Both the position numbers and the translations under genes were made by a program. From positions 1 to 21,342 of the forward strand of contig JALRFZ010000555.1 in the NCBI GenBank assembly GCA_023253615.1: a stretch of 21,342 nt of DNA. The letters run 5' to 3'. Below, one piece after another: positions 14,522 through 21,342 of this stretch (position 1 is the stretch's first letter; every line of letters begins with the position of its first letter). This DNA comes from Verrucomicrobiales bacterium (lineage in GTDB: Bacteria; Verrucomicrobiota; Verrucomicrobiia; Verrucomicrobiales; DEV007). The notes beneath the pieces were generated by a model. It was not told the DNA's origin. It searched no databases and was given only the letters and a program-made list of their open reading frames with translations.

Positions 14522-15253
14522 ATGTCCGATTCCCCCGCTCATTCTTCCTCCCTTCCCCGCCCTGTCCTGAGGTGGTCTCTGCTGCTGCCCGCCCTGTTGG
14601 TGCCCTTCGTGCTCTCGTTCTTTTACTTCGTGTTTTTTCCGGGCACGGCCTTCGGCAATGCATTCTACGGAGCACACAAGGTCTTCCTCATCGCCTGGCC
14701 GCTGCTCTGCGTGCTGCTGATCCTGCGCGAGCCGATGATCGACCGGACGCGCCCGAAACGCCATCTCGCCTCGCTCGTGCCGGGCACGCTCTTCGGCATC
14801 GCCGTGACCGGACTGATGTTTCTCCTCCTCGAAGCCTCGCCGATGGGAGCGGTCTTTTCTGCAAACGAGGCGAAAATCGTCCAGCGCATCCATGATCTCG
14901 ACGTGGCCGAGCGATTCGTCGCGTTCGCTCTTTTCATCTCCTTCATCCATTCGGCGATGGAAGAGTTTTACTGGCGCTGGTTCGCCTACGGACAAGCCGC
15001 GAAACTGATGCCGAAAGGGATCGCGCACGCTGTCGCGGCGACGGGTTTCGCCCTGCATCACATCGTGGTGCTGAGCCAGTTTTTCCCCCTCGGCTGGGCC
15101 TTCGCGCTCGGTGCCTGTGTCGGGATCGGCGGTGCCTTCTGGAGCTGGCAGGCGGAGCGATACAACAGTCTGATCGGCCCGTGGTTCAGTCACCTCCTGG
15201 TCGATCTGGGCCTGATGTGGGTGGGCTGGCAGGCGCTGCAGGGTTCGCTTTGA
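14522..15253 (+). CDS. CPBP-family intramembrane glutamic endopeptidase
   Basis: The 243-aa polytopic membrane protein carries the three motifs of the CPBP (CAAX protease and bacteriocin-processing, Rce1-like) family. These are EExxxR at 147-152 (EEFYWR), FxxxH at 176-180 (FALHH) and HxxxD at 224-228 (HLLVD). Glu147 is the expected catalytic residue. Hydrophobic segments lie at about 17-38, 54-68, 85-104, 132-146 and 168-207. Family members cleave prenylated proteins or process or resist bacteriocins; here the target is unknown, and no bacteriocin-like gene is near. The ATG at 14522 has a Shine-Dalgarno site. The 3' end overlaps the convergent heme/FG-GAP gene by 68 bp, and the overlapping part encodes the conserved third motif, so this frame is certainly real. 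Confidence 0.9.
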   Translation: MSDSPAHSSSLPRPVLRWSLLLPALLVPFVLSFFYFVFFPGTAFGNAFYGAHKVFLIAWPLLCVLLILREPMIDRTRPKRHLASLVPGTLFGIAVTGLMFLLLEASPMGAVFSANEAKIVQRIHDLDVAERFVAFALFISFIHSAMEEFYWRWFAYGQAAKLMPKGIAHAVAATGFALHHIVVLSQFFPLGWAFALGACVGIGGAFWSWQAERYNSLIGPWFSHLLVDLGLMWVGWQALQGSL

Positions 15254-16736
15254 GGGCATCCTCTTGATTCTCCGGCGGCTCGCCGGTCGCGAACACGGCG
15301 GTGAGCCGGGCATGGCGCCCCAGAGGCCCGGGCAGATGCATGCCGCCGACGAGGATGTCGGGCAGCCCGTCGTGGTTCAGGTCACCCACCGCGATCCTCG
15401 CCAGATTCGTGGGCGCGTGCAGGAGGGTGCGCGGGGTGAAATTCATCTTTCCATCGTTCTCGAGCCAGATGAGACTGGGAAAGTCCGCCTCGACCCAGTC
15501 GAAATACAGGCTGGAGACCACGATATCGAGATGACCGTCGCCGTTCATGTCTTTCGCGACGGCATCGTAGCAGCCCGGGGTGGAGAAAAGCTCGTGGTTG
15601 ATGAATTCGCCACCGCGATTCTCCAGCCAGCGCACGCCGTGGTAGGGCTTCGGCAGCGAGACCTCGTCCATCATGTCGCCATTGGTCGAGATGAGATCCA
15701 GATCCCCGTCGCCATCGAGGTCGACAAGTTGGAAACTCGACGATCCAAAGGCCGGGTGCGGTGCCTTCACCAGCGTGCGGTGCTCGAAGAGTCCCCCTCC
15801 GTCGTTGCGGAACCACTCGATGCTCTCATGCTGCTGGGCGAAAAGAACGAAAAAATCCATCGCCCCGTCGGCGTCGAAATCGGCCACTTCGATCTGCATC
15901 GCCCCGTTCTGCGCGAGCACGGAATGCCGGAGGAATACCTGCGGGGTGACTTGTTCGAGAAGGATGACCTCGCCGGTCTCGCGCCATCCGAAAGCGGCGA
16001 CGACGAAATCGATCTTGCCGTCGCCGTTGAAGTCGCCCGGCTTCACATCGGTCACCCGCGGCACCTCGTGGAGGAGGCGCACGGGCTCGAAGGTGAGATC
16101 ACCCCGGTTCACAAGGAGCCAGACCGAGCCGATGGGATCGTCGGTGGGGCTGATGAATCCGAGAGAGGCGACGACGATATCGGGATGGCCATCGCGGTTG
16201 TAATCGACCACCGTCGTGCTGGCGGGACTCACGATTTCGGCGATTACCGTTTCCTGCCAGGAATCCCCGTCGATGCGGAGCCAGGTGACCTGCCCCGCGA
16301 CATCGTCGCTGACGAGCACATCCTCGCGCCCATCGCGATCGAGGTCGGTGACGGTCAGATGGGTGATCTTGGGCCGCTCCTCGCGGCACTCGAGACCGAC
16401 TTCGCCCGCCTGGAAGCCCAGCGGCCCCATGCCCGGAGCCGCCGCCAAGGGCGGAAACGAGCCGGGACTCCGTTCCTCGAAGAGAGCGAGAAGTTCCCCA
16501 TACTCGGCTTCGTCGAAAGGCAGTTGGCGTTGCGCGATCCAACCGCGCATCAGATCGAAAAGCTGTGGCCAATGTTCCTTCGTCACCGCCTCCGGAGGCG
16601 CCGGGAGATGGCAGGCGGTGCAATACTTGGCGGTGAGATGGGCGAAACGCTCCGGGGTGTTTTCGACCGCGGCCACCTCGGTCCTCCACACGAGGACCGC
16701 TAGCAGAAAAGAGATCACTCCGAAGGCACGAATCAT
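15186..16736 (-). CDS. Secreted FG-GAP repeat protein with N-terminal c-type heme site
   Basis: The 516-aa protein begins at ATG 16736 with a signal peptide (MIRAFGVISFLLAVLVWRTEVAA). A cytochrome-like segment follows with CTACH at residues 39-43 (KYCTACHLP), of the kind found at the start of many PVC secreted proteins. From about residue 125 to 490 there are at least seven FG-GAP/VCBS repeats with Asp-rich calcium loops such as DLDRDGREDV, DYNRDGHPDI, DFNGDGKIDF, DLDGDGDLDL, DMNGDGHLDI and DLNHDGLPDI, predicting a beta-propeller. The tail is Pro/Ala-rich. A longer frame starting at 16811 lacks a signal peptide. The leader just before the ATG is CCTCTTTGCC. It is divergent from the YHYH gene and overlaps the CPBP gene tail-to-tail by 68 bp. 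Its function is unknown; an electron-accepting or binding role outside the cytoplasm is likely. Confidence 0.88.
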   Translation of the reverse strand: MIRAFGVISFLLAVLVWRTEVAAVENTPERFAHLTAKYCTACHLPAPPEAVTKEHWPQLFDLMRGWIAQRQLPFDEAEYGELLALFEERSPGSFPPLAAAPGMGPLGFQAGEVGLECREERPKITHLTVTDLDRDGREDVLVSDDVAGQVTWLRIDGDSWQETVIAEIVSPASTTVVDYNRDGHPDIVVASLGFISPTDDPIGSVWLLVNRGDLTFEPVRLLHEVPRVTDVKPGDFNGDGKIDFVVAAFGWRETGEVILLEQVTPQVFLRHSVLAQNGAMQIEVADFDADGAMDFFVLFAQQHESIEWFRNDGGGLFEHRTLVKAPHPAFGSSSFQLVDLDGDGDLDLISTNGDMMDEVSLPKPYHGVRWLENRGGEFINHELFSTPGCYDAVAKDMNGDGHLDIVVSSLYFDWVEADFPSLIWLENDGKMNFTPRTLLHAPTNLARIAVGDLNHDGLPDILVGGMHLPGPLGRHARLTAVFATGEPPENQEDALKANPAAPASPPTSGPDRPGGD

Positions 16737-16753
16737 GGCAAAGAGGCTGGCCG

Positions 16754-16773
16754 GTGCCCGCAGCGGAGGGCAC
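16754..16773. other. Hairpin in the divergent FG-GAP/YHYH intergenic region
   Basis: GTGCCC (16754-16759) and GGGCAC (16768-16773) form a perfect 6-bp stem with an 8-base loop, 17 bp upstream of the minus-strand FG-GAP start. The rest of this 159-bp gap holds two GC-rich stretches sharing GGTTG and TCCGGGG (near 16813 and 16844). I see no convincing promoter here. Confidence 0.3.
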
Positions 16774-16895
16774 GGCAGCAACACGTTCCGCCAACGAGCG
16801 GGGCAAGACAAGGTTGATTTCCGGGGCCCGACGCCACGATCGGTTGCTCCGGGGAGACCCGGGAAACCTTCGGTCTTTCGAGGGGTTCACCAGTC

Positions 16896-17930
16896 ATGAT
16901 CCGCTCCTTTTCTCCCGGCTCTCTTTTGCTCTGCGCGCTTCCTTTCGCCGGCGTCCTGATCGCCCAAGGTCCCGGTCCCGGCGGACCGGGCGGACGTCCC
17001 TTGCGGAAACACACCGCGACCGAAGCCAGACCGATCAAACTGGTCCCCGCCACGGAAAAAGCACCCGGTGAAAACCAGGTCGCGATCGGCGAAAAAGAAA
17101 ACGCCCGCACCCTTTCCTCGAATGCCATTCCCGATCACCTCGTCGGCCCCTTTCCCAACCGGGGCAATCCCCATGAGATCGCGCCCCAGGCCTTTTCCTT
17201 CGAGGTGCCGTCCAAACCCGAAGTCGCCGCGGAGATCACCCCTCTCGCGCTCTCGCCCTTCGGCTTTGCCGTGAACGGCGTTTTCTTTGATCCCGGCGCG
17301 GCGGAATTCTGGCAGGGCGACCGGGATTCCGGCTGGCAATACGAGGCCCTCGGAGGTGCCGTGCCTCTGGGACTCGACGAAAACCACGCCCATGTCCAGC
17401 CGACGGGCACCTATCACTATCACGGTCTGCCGACGCTGCTTTTGAAACGGCTCGATGCCACGGAGGCCCGGCATTCCCCCCAGATCGGATGGGCTGCGGA
17501 TGGCTTTCCCATCTACGCGAGGGTCGGATACGCCGATCCGAAAGATCCCACCTCCTCCGTGAAAGCCCTGGAATCGAGCTGGCGGCTGAAGACCGGGGAT
17601 CGTCCCGATGGACCCGGCGGTGCGCACGATGGAGCCTTCATTCAGGACTATGAATACATCGGCGGTTCGGGCGATCTCGATGAATGCAATGGCCGCTTCT
17701 GCGTGACGCCGGAGTTTCCCCGGGGCACCTATGCCTATTTCCTGACCGATGCCTTTCCCGTCATCCCTCGGGCCTTCCGCGGTACGCCCGTGAGACTGCG
17801 CGCGGGAGGGCCTCCCGGATTCGGGGGGCCAGGACGTGAAAAAGGCAAAGGTCCACGAGGTCAGGGCGGACGTCCCGCGGGGCCGCCTCCCGGAGAAGGC
17901 CCTCCGCCGCGCGGCGAATTCCCCCGCTGA
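16896..17930 (+). CDS. YHYH-domain secreted protein
   Basis: The 344-aa protein has a signal peptide (residues 1-23, ending VLIAQ). A Gly/Pro-rich linker and then a YHYH domain follow: the family signature appears as GTYHYHGLP at 171-179, preceded by ENHAHVQPTG. Also present are GWAADGFPIYARVGY (198-212), LDECNGRFCVTPEFP (261-275) and a Y-A-Y-F-L-T strand. The histidine cluster suggests metal binding, but no activity is established for the family. The last 45 residues are almost entirely Gly, Pro, Arg and Lys, a disordered basic tail. The ATG at 16896 is supported by the signal peptide; GAGGGG lies about 12 bases upstream, too far for a standard Shine-Dalgarno. It is divergent from the heme/FG-GAP gene and ends 6 bp from the convergent MFS gene. 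Confidence 0.88.
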   Translation: MIRSFSPGSLLLCALPFAGVLIAQGPGPGGPGGRPLRKHTATEARPIKLVPATEKAPGENQVAIGEKENARTLSSNAIPDHLVGPFPNRGNPHEIAPQAFSFEVPSKPEVAAEITPLALSPFGFAVNGVFFDPGAAEFWQGDRDSGWQYEALGGAVPLGLDENHAHVQPTGTYHYHGLPTLLLKRLDATEARHSPQIGWAADGFPIYARVGYADPKDPTSSVKALESSWRLKTGDRPDGPGGAHDGAFIQDYEYIGGSGDLDECNGRFCVTPEFPRGTYAYFLTDAFPVIPRAFRGTPVRLRAGGPPGFGGPGREKGKGPRGQGGRPAGPPPGEGPPPRGEFPR

Positions 17931-17936
17931 CCGGGA

Positions 17937-19151
17937 TCAGGCGGCCGACTTCTTCGGATCGCGGAAGAAAATCAGGAAGATCACCAGTACCCCGAGCGCC
18001 CCCCAGGCCGGCAGTTGCCAGATCGCGGCCCAGTCGTGGGACAGCCCGTCGACGGGAGTCTCCAGCTTGTGCGCCTGCTGCACCTTGCCCGCGAACGTGC
18101 TGCCGACGAAATTGCCGACACCCCAGAGAATGAAGGCGATGAATCCCTGCGCCGCGCCGCGGGTGCGCTCGCCCGCCTCGTCATCGACATAGAGTTGTCC
18201 CGCGATGAAGAGAAAGTCGTAGCACGCCCCGTGCAGGAGGATCGCGGTGAAGATCAGCACGACCGCCCACTCCCCCGCCCCGACGCTGCCCGAGAGCGCG
18301 AAGTAGCGCGCCACCCAGCACGCGATGCCGACGAAGATCGTCTTCTTGTAGCCGAACTTCTTCAGGAAGAACGGCAGCAGCAGGAAAAAGACGATGTCCG
18401 AGATCTGCGCGAACGAGGTCTTCACCAGCATGTTCTCCCACTTCAGCTCGGTGAGGTATTGCCCGAGGTTCACGAAGTAGAAATAGAGCGGGATGCAGAT
18501 GAGGAACATGCAGATGATGAAGATGGCGAAAGGCGGCTTTTTCATCAGCGCCAGGGCGTCGAGCCCGAGGATCTCGGAAAGTTTCACATCCGCCCCGGTC
18601 TTCGTCGGCGGCGTGTGCGGCAGGACGAGCGAGAACATTCCGAAAAGGATCGAGGCCCCGCCCGCGAGATAGAACTGGATCGAGGAAGCCGCTCCATCAA
18701 CCGTGTTCAACGCGACGAGCCCGCCGATCCACCCGACCGCCGAGAGCATCTTCACCCGCGGGAAATCGACCTTCGCGTTCGCGAGGTGCGTCAGCGAGAG
18801 CGAGTTGCCCAGGGCCAGCGTCGGCACATAGAGCGCGCAGTAGAGGATCAGCATCGGGTAAAAGGTGCCGAAAGTCGTGCATTGCGGCAGAGCGAAAAGC
18901 ACCGCGCCACCCGCGATCCCGAGGACGGCGAGCAGTTTTTCCGAGGCGAAATAGCGGTCCGCGATGAGCCCGACGAGGAAGGGCGAAATCATCGCCCCGA
19001 TCGCGAACGCCCCGTAGGCGAGACCGATCTGGCCGCCCTCGAACTTCAGCGTGTTCCCGAGATAGGTGCCCATGCTGACATACCAACATCCCCAGATGAA
19101 ATACTGGAGGAACATGAAGGCGGAGAGTTTGACTTTGAGCGCGGTCTGCAT
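17937..19151 (-). CDS. Nucleoside:H+ symporter family MFS transporter (NupG-like)
   Basis: The 404-aa protein has the 12-helix layout of the major facilitator superfamily. Its start, MQTALKVKLSAFMFLQYFIW, followed by GCWYVSMGTYLG, is typical of the nucleoside:H+ symporter subfamily (NupG/XapB). The MFS motif A-like loop GLIADRYFAS is at 61-70. A long cytoplasmic loop follows helix 6 (about 193-218), and LSHDWAAIWQLPAWGAL precedes the last helix, another subfamily trait. It probably imports nucleosides with protons. I start it at ATG 19151, because the longer frame to 19196 adds no family sequence. The leader is CCCTATCCGCC. It lies 110 bp downstream of uvrB on the same strand, with its own candidate promoter, and its end is 6 bp from the convergent YHYH gene. 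Confidence 0.88.
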   Translation of the reverse strand: MQTALKVKLSAFMFLQYFIWGCWYVSMGTYLGNTLKFEGGQIGLAYGAFAIGAMISPFLVGLIADRYFASEKLLAVLGIAGGAVLFALPQCTTFGTFYPMLILYCALYVPTLALGNSLSLTHLANAKVDFPRVKMLSAVGWIGGLVALNTVDGAASSIQFYLAGGASILFGMFSLVLPHTPPTKTGADVKLSEILGLDALALMKKPPFAIFIICMFLICIPLYFYFVNLGQYLTELKWENMLVKTSFAQISDIVFFLLLPFFLKKFGYKKTIFVGIACWVARYFALSGSVGAGEWAVVLIFTAILLHGACYDFLFIAGQLYVDDEAGERTRGAAQGFIAFILWGVGNFVGSTFAGKVQQAHKLETPVDGLSHDWAAIWQLPAWGALGVLVIFLIFFRDPKKSAA

Positions 19152-19161
19152 GGCGGATAGG

Positions 19162-19184
19162 GATTGGAAACCCGGCGATTGGAA
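19162..19184. repeat. Two direct GATTGGAA repeats upstream of the NupG-like gene
   Basis: GATTGGAA occurs at 19162-19169 and again at 19177-19184, offset by 15 bp, between the predicted -10 element and the start codon of the transporter. The second copy overlaps the -10 hexamer. This arrangement could be an operator, but two short copies are weak evidence. Confidence 0.35.
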
Positions 19185-19206
19185 GGCCTGCGGCACGACA
19201 AGTCAA
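19178..19206 (-). promoter_or_regulatory. Candidate sigma70-type promoter of the NupG-like gene
   Basis: On the minus strand TTGACT (19206-19201) is a 5-of-6 -35 match. It is followed by a 17-bp spacer and TCCAAT (19183-19178), a 4-of-6 -10 match. Transcription would start near 19171, about 20 bases before the ATG at 19151. It is the best-looking promoter in the window. Confidence 0.45.
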
Positions 19207-19261
19207 GGTTTTCGGGCCGGTGGCGCGATGAAGTTAGGTGCGGCGGGATCACCGGGCGATT

Positions 19262-21342
19262 TCAATACCGCACCTTCTTCCGCTTCACCACGAGAGGCTT
19301 CTCACCGGCCTTCTCCTTGAGTTGGTTGATCTGGTCGCGGATGAGGGCGGCCCGCTCGAACTCGAGCTTGGAGGCGGCCTCCTGCATCTCCTCCTCCAGC
19401 TCACGGATCACCGCCAGGGTATCGATGTCACCGCCGGATTCGGCGACGAGGGCACTCTCCACTTCCTTGCCACGCTGGTAGATGCGCAGGCTGCCCTGGT
19501 CGCTGCGCGAGACCGTGCGCGGGGTGATGCCATGGGCTTCATTGTGCTCGGACTGGACGCGTCGCCGGTACTCGGTGATGCCGAGCAGGCTCTGGATGGA
19601 ATCGGTGACCTGGTCGGCGAAGAGCACCGCCTCTCCGTTGATGTGGCGCGCGGCCCTGCCGACCGTCTGGATCAGCGAAGTCTCGCTGCGGAGGAAGCCC
19701 TCTTTGTCCGCATCGAGGATGCAGACGAGGCTGACCTCTGGCAGGTCGAGACCTTCGCGGAGCAGGTTGATGCCGACAAGAATATCAAATTCGCCTCCGC
19801 GGAGACTGCGCAGGATTTCCACACGTTCGATCGCATCGACATCCGCATGGATGTAGCGCACCCGCAGCCCGACGTTCCGCAGGTAGTCGGTGAGGTCTTC
19901 GGCTGTTCGTTTCGTGAGAGTCGTGACAAGGACGCGCTCGCCTTTCTCGACCCGCTGGCGGCAAAGCTCGATCGTTTCGTCGATCTGTCCTTTCAAAGGC
20001 CGCAGGGTGATGACGGGATCGAGGAGACCGGTCGGACGGATGATCTGCTCGACGATGAGATCGGTGCCCTTTTTCTCCGGATGAAAGGACGAGACAGGTT
20101 GTTTGTTGCCGGAAATGCGCGGCAGCCGTGCCGGCACGAGTTCTTCCTGACCGATGCGCTCACGCTTGTGGGGGATGTATCCCTCGTTCCCTGCCACGGA
20201 ATTCTGGATCTCAAAGGCGGCCGGAGTGGCGCTGACATAGAGCCGCTGCCCCGTCATCTGCATGAACTCGTCGAAACGCAGGGGCCGGTTGTCGAGTGCG
20301 CTGGGAAGACGGAAGCCGAAGTCGACGAGCGTCTGCTTCCGCGAACGGTCGCCCTCATACATCCCGCCGATCTGGGGAATGGAAACGTGCGACTCGTCGA
20401 TGACGGTGAGGAATCCGGGCGGAAAGAAATCGATCAGGGTGCCGGGCCGGCTCCCGGGCGGACGCGAGGTGAGGTGTCGCGAGTAATTCTCGATACCCTG
20501 ACAAAACCCCATTTCCTGCATCATTTCGATGTCGTATTCCGTGCGCTGCTTGATGCGCTGTGCCTCGAGATATTGCTGGTTTTTCTCGAAGAACTCGACG
20601 CGATCCGCCAGTTCCTTTCTGATCTCGCGGATCGCCACGGCCATTTTCTCCTTCGGCGTCACGAACTGCTTCGCGGGGTAGAAGGTGAATTCCCCCACCT
20701 GCGAAGTCGCCGTGCCCGTGAGAGGGCGGAAGATGCTGACACGGTCGATCTCGTCACCGAAAAACTCGACGCGCACCGCCTCCTCGTCCAGGTAGGCCGG
20801 GTAAACCTCGACGACATCACCGCGGACACGGAATTTCCCCCGCGTGAACTCGATGTCGTTCCGCTCGTAGAGGATGCCAACGAGACTGCGGAGGAATTCA
20901 TCGCGATCGAGCGTGTCGCCGACCCGGACGGGGACCATCATATCGCGATAGTCGTCGGGCGATCCCAGCCCGTAGATGCAGGAGACACTGGCGACCACGA
21001 TCACATCCTGACGCATCAGGAGCGAACTCATCGCCGAGAGCCGCAGCCGCTCGATCTCGTCGTTGATCGAGGAATCCTTCTCGATGTAGGTGTCCGTGCG
21101 CGGGATGTAAGCCTCGGGCTGGTAGTAGTCGAAATACGACACGAAATACTCGACCGCGTTGTCGGGGAAGAAGGTCTTCAGCTCCGAGTAAAGCTGCGCC
21201 GCAAGAGTCTTGTTGTGAGACATCACCAAAGTCGGTGTCCCGAGGGTGGCGATGACATTTGCGACCGTGAAGGTCTTGCCCGATCCCGTGACTCCGAGCA
21301 AGGTTTGATGAGCGTTCCCGGCGAGGAGCGATTTGGTCAGCT
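19262..21342 (-). CDS. uvrB: Excinuclease ABC subunit B, N-terminus beyond window edge
   Basis: UvrB is the helicase-like damage-verification subunit of nucleotide excision repair. The frame stays open through the window's right edge, reading LTKSLLAGNAHQT before the Walker A motif GVTGSGKT, so only roughly the first 25-30 residues are missing. Visible landmarks are the beta-hairpin that clamps DNA (YFDYYQPEAYIPRTDTYIEK), the family-specific GSRPGTLIDFFP region, helicase motifs DESH, VSATP and TLTKRTAEDLTDYL, motif VI QTVGRAARH, and the C-terminal UVR domain (RELEEEMQEAASKLEFERAA) that contacts UvrC. It ends in a basic tail, KRKKVRY. Everything seen is intact. Any promoter or SOS box lies outside the window. 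Confidence 0.97.
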   Translation of the reverse strand, partial: LTKSLLAGNAHQTLLGVTGSGKTFTVANVIATLGTPTLVMSHNKTLAAQLYSELKTFFPDNAVEYFVSYFDYYQPEAYIPRTDTYIEKDSSINDEIERLRLSAMSSLLMRQDVIVVASVSCIYGLGSPDDYRDMMVPVRVGDTLDRDEFLRSLVGILYERNDIEFTRGKFRVRGDVVEVYPAYLDEEAVRVEFFGDEIDRVSIFRPLTGTATSQVGEFTFYPAKQFVTPKEKMAVAIREIRKELADRVEFFEKNQQYLEAQRIKQRTEYDIEMMQEMGFCQGIENYSRHLTSRPPGSRPGTLIDFFPPGFLTVIDESHVSIPQIGGMYEGDRSRKQTLVDFGFRLPSALDNRPLRFDEFMQMTGQRLYVSATPAAFEIQNSVAGNEGYIPHKRERIGQEELVPARLPRISGNKQPVSSFHPEKKGTDLIVEQIIRPTGLLDPVITLRPLKGQIDETIELCRQRVEKGERVLVTTLTKRTAEDLTDYLRNVGLRVRYIHADVDAIERVEILRSLRGGEFDILVGINLLREGLDLPEVSLVCILDADKEGFLRSETSLIQTVGRAARHINGEAVLFADQVTDSIQSLLGITEYRRRVQSEHNEAHGITPRTVSRSDQGSLRIYQRGKEVESALVAESGGDIDTLAVIRELEEEMQEAASKLEFERAALIRDQINQLKEKAGEKPLVVKRKKVRY

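Noticed and set aside
15264..16703. 479-codon plus-strand frame
   Set aside because: It is antisense to the FG-GAP repeats; its repetitive composition mirrors the Asp-rich loops on the other strand.
17931..17936. Bidirectional terminator between the YHYH and MFS genes
   Set aside because: Only 6 bp separate the two stop codons and no stem with a T-run is visible.
18015..19160. 381-codon plus-strand frame
   Set aside because: It is antisense to the MFS transporter; the translation is almost all charged residues with no fold-like pattern.
1..21342. tRNA, rRNA or riboswitch
   Set aside because: On reading the intergenic regions I saw no cloverleaf, conserved rRNA segment or known riboswitch consensus; a covariance-model search was not possible.

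Overview
The window looks like chromosomal DNA from a member of the Verrucomicrobiota (PVC superphylum). The evidence is high GC content with strong GC3 bias, plus gene families typical of the group: a 'Pirellula/Verrucomicrobium-type' dehydrogenase plus heme-binding protein, FG-GAP (VCBS-like) secreted proteins with CxxCH heme sites, a YHYH-domain protein, and an S23-like four-helix-bundle/zinc-ribbon gene. This is inferred from protein content; no rRNA or tRNA is present. Most start codons lack a Shine-Dalgarno sequence, and several follow a C/T-rich tract.

Layout. (i) 1-1414: the 5' part of an unrecognised protein (minus strand, cut by the left edge), then a four-helix-bundle 'suffix domain' gene (605-1336, minus) bracketed by two arrays of 9-bp GTCnGAC-nn units. 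(ii) 1459-8015, plus: a secreted PhoD-like phosphatase, a 1554-aa secreted FG-GAP/dehydrogenase/HEAT-like/cytochrome c fusion, and a 99-aa exported PepSY-like protein. (iii) 8035-9636: an exported protein of unknown function, divergent from a SYLF-domain protein across an AT-rich regulatory region. (iv) 9652-14388, minus: a tightly packed seven-gene run. In transcription order these are efp, a membrane protein with an HEWTH metallopeptidase-like motif, a small acidic protein, a polar amino acid ABC permease and its ATPase (no binding protein gene), a DUF2214-like membrane protein, and an alpha/beta hydrolase. (v) 14522-17930: a CPBP-family membrane protease (plus) overlaps tail-to-tail with a heme/FG-GAP secreted protein (minus), which is divergent from a YHYH-domain protein (plus). 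(vi) 17937-21342, minus: a NupG-like nucleoside MFS transporter downstream of uvrB, whose first codons lie beyond the right edge.

Roles. efp and uvrB are housekeeping genes. Much of the rest is cell-envelope or exported: phosphate or phosphoester scavenging (PhoD), periplasmic oxidation with electron transfer to c-type heme (3004-7668 and 15186-16736), nutrient uptake (ABC pair, MFS) and membrane proteolysis (CPBP, HEWTH protein). The least ordinary item is the four-helix-bundle gene with its two 9-bp repeat arrays, one forming a terminator-like hairpin just ahead of the gene; it looks like a small self-contained cassette. No long gene-free stretch exists: every intergenic gap is under 200 bp, and the notable ones are annotated below.
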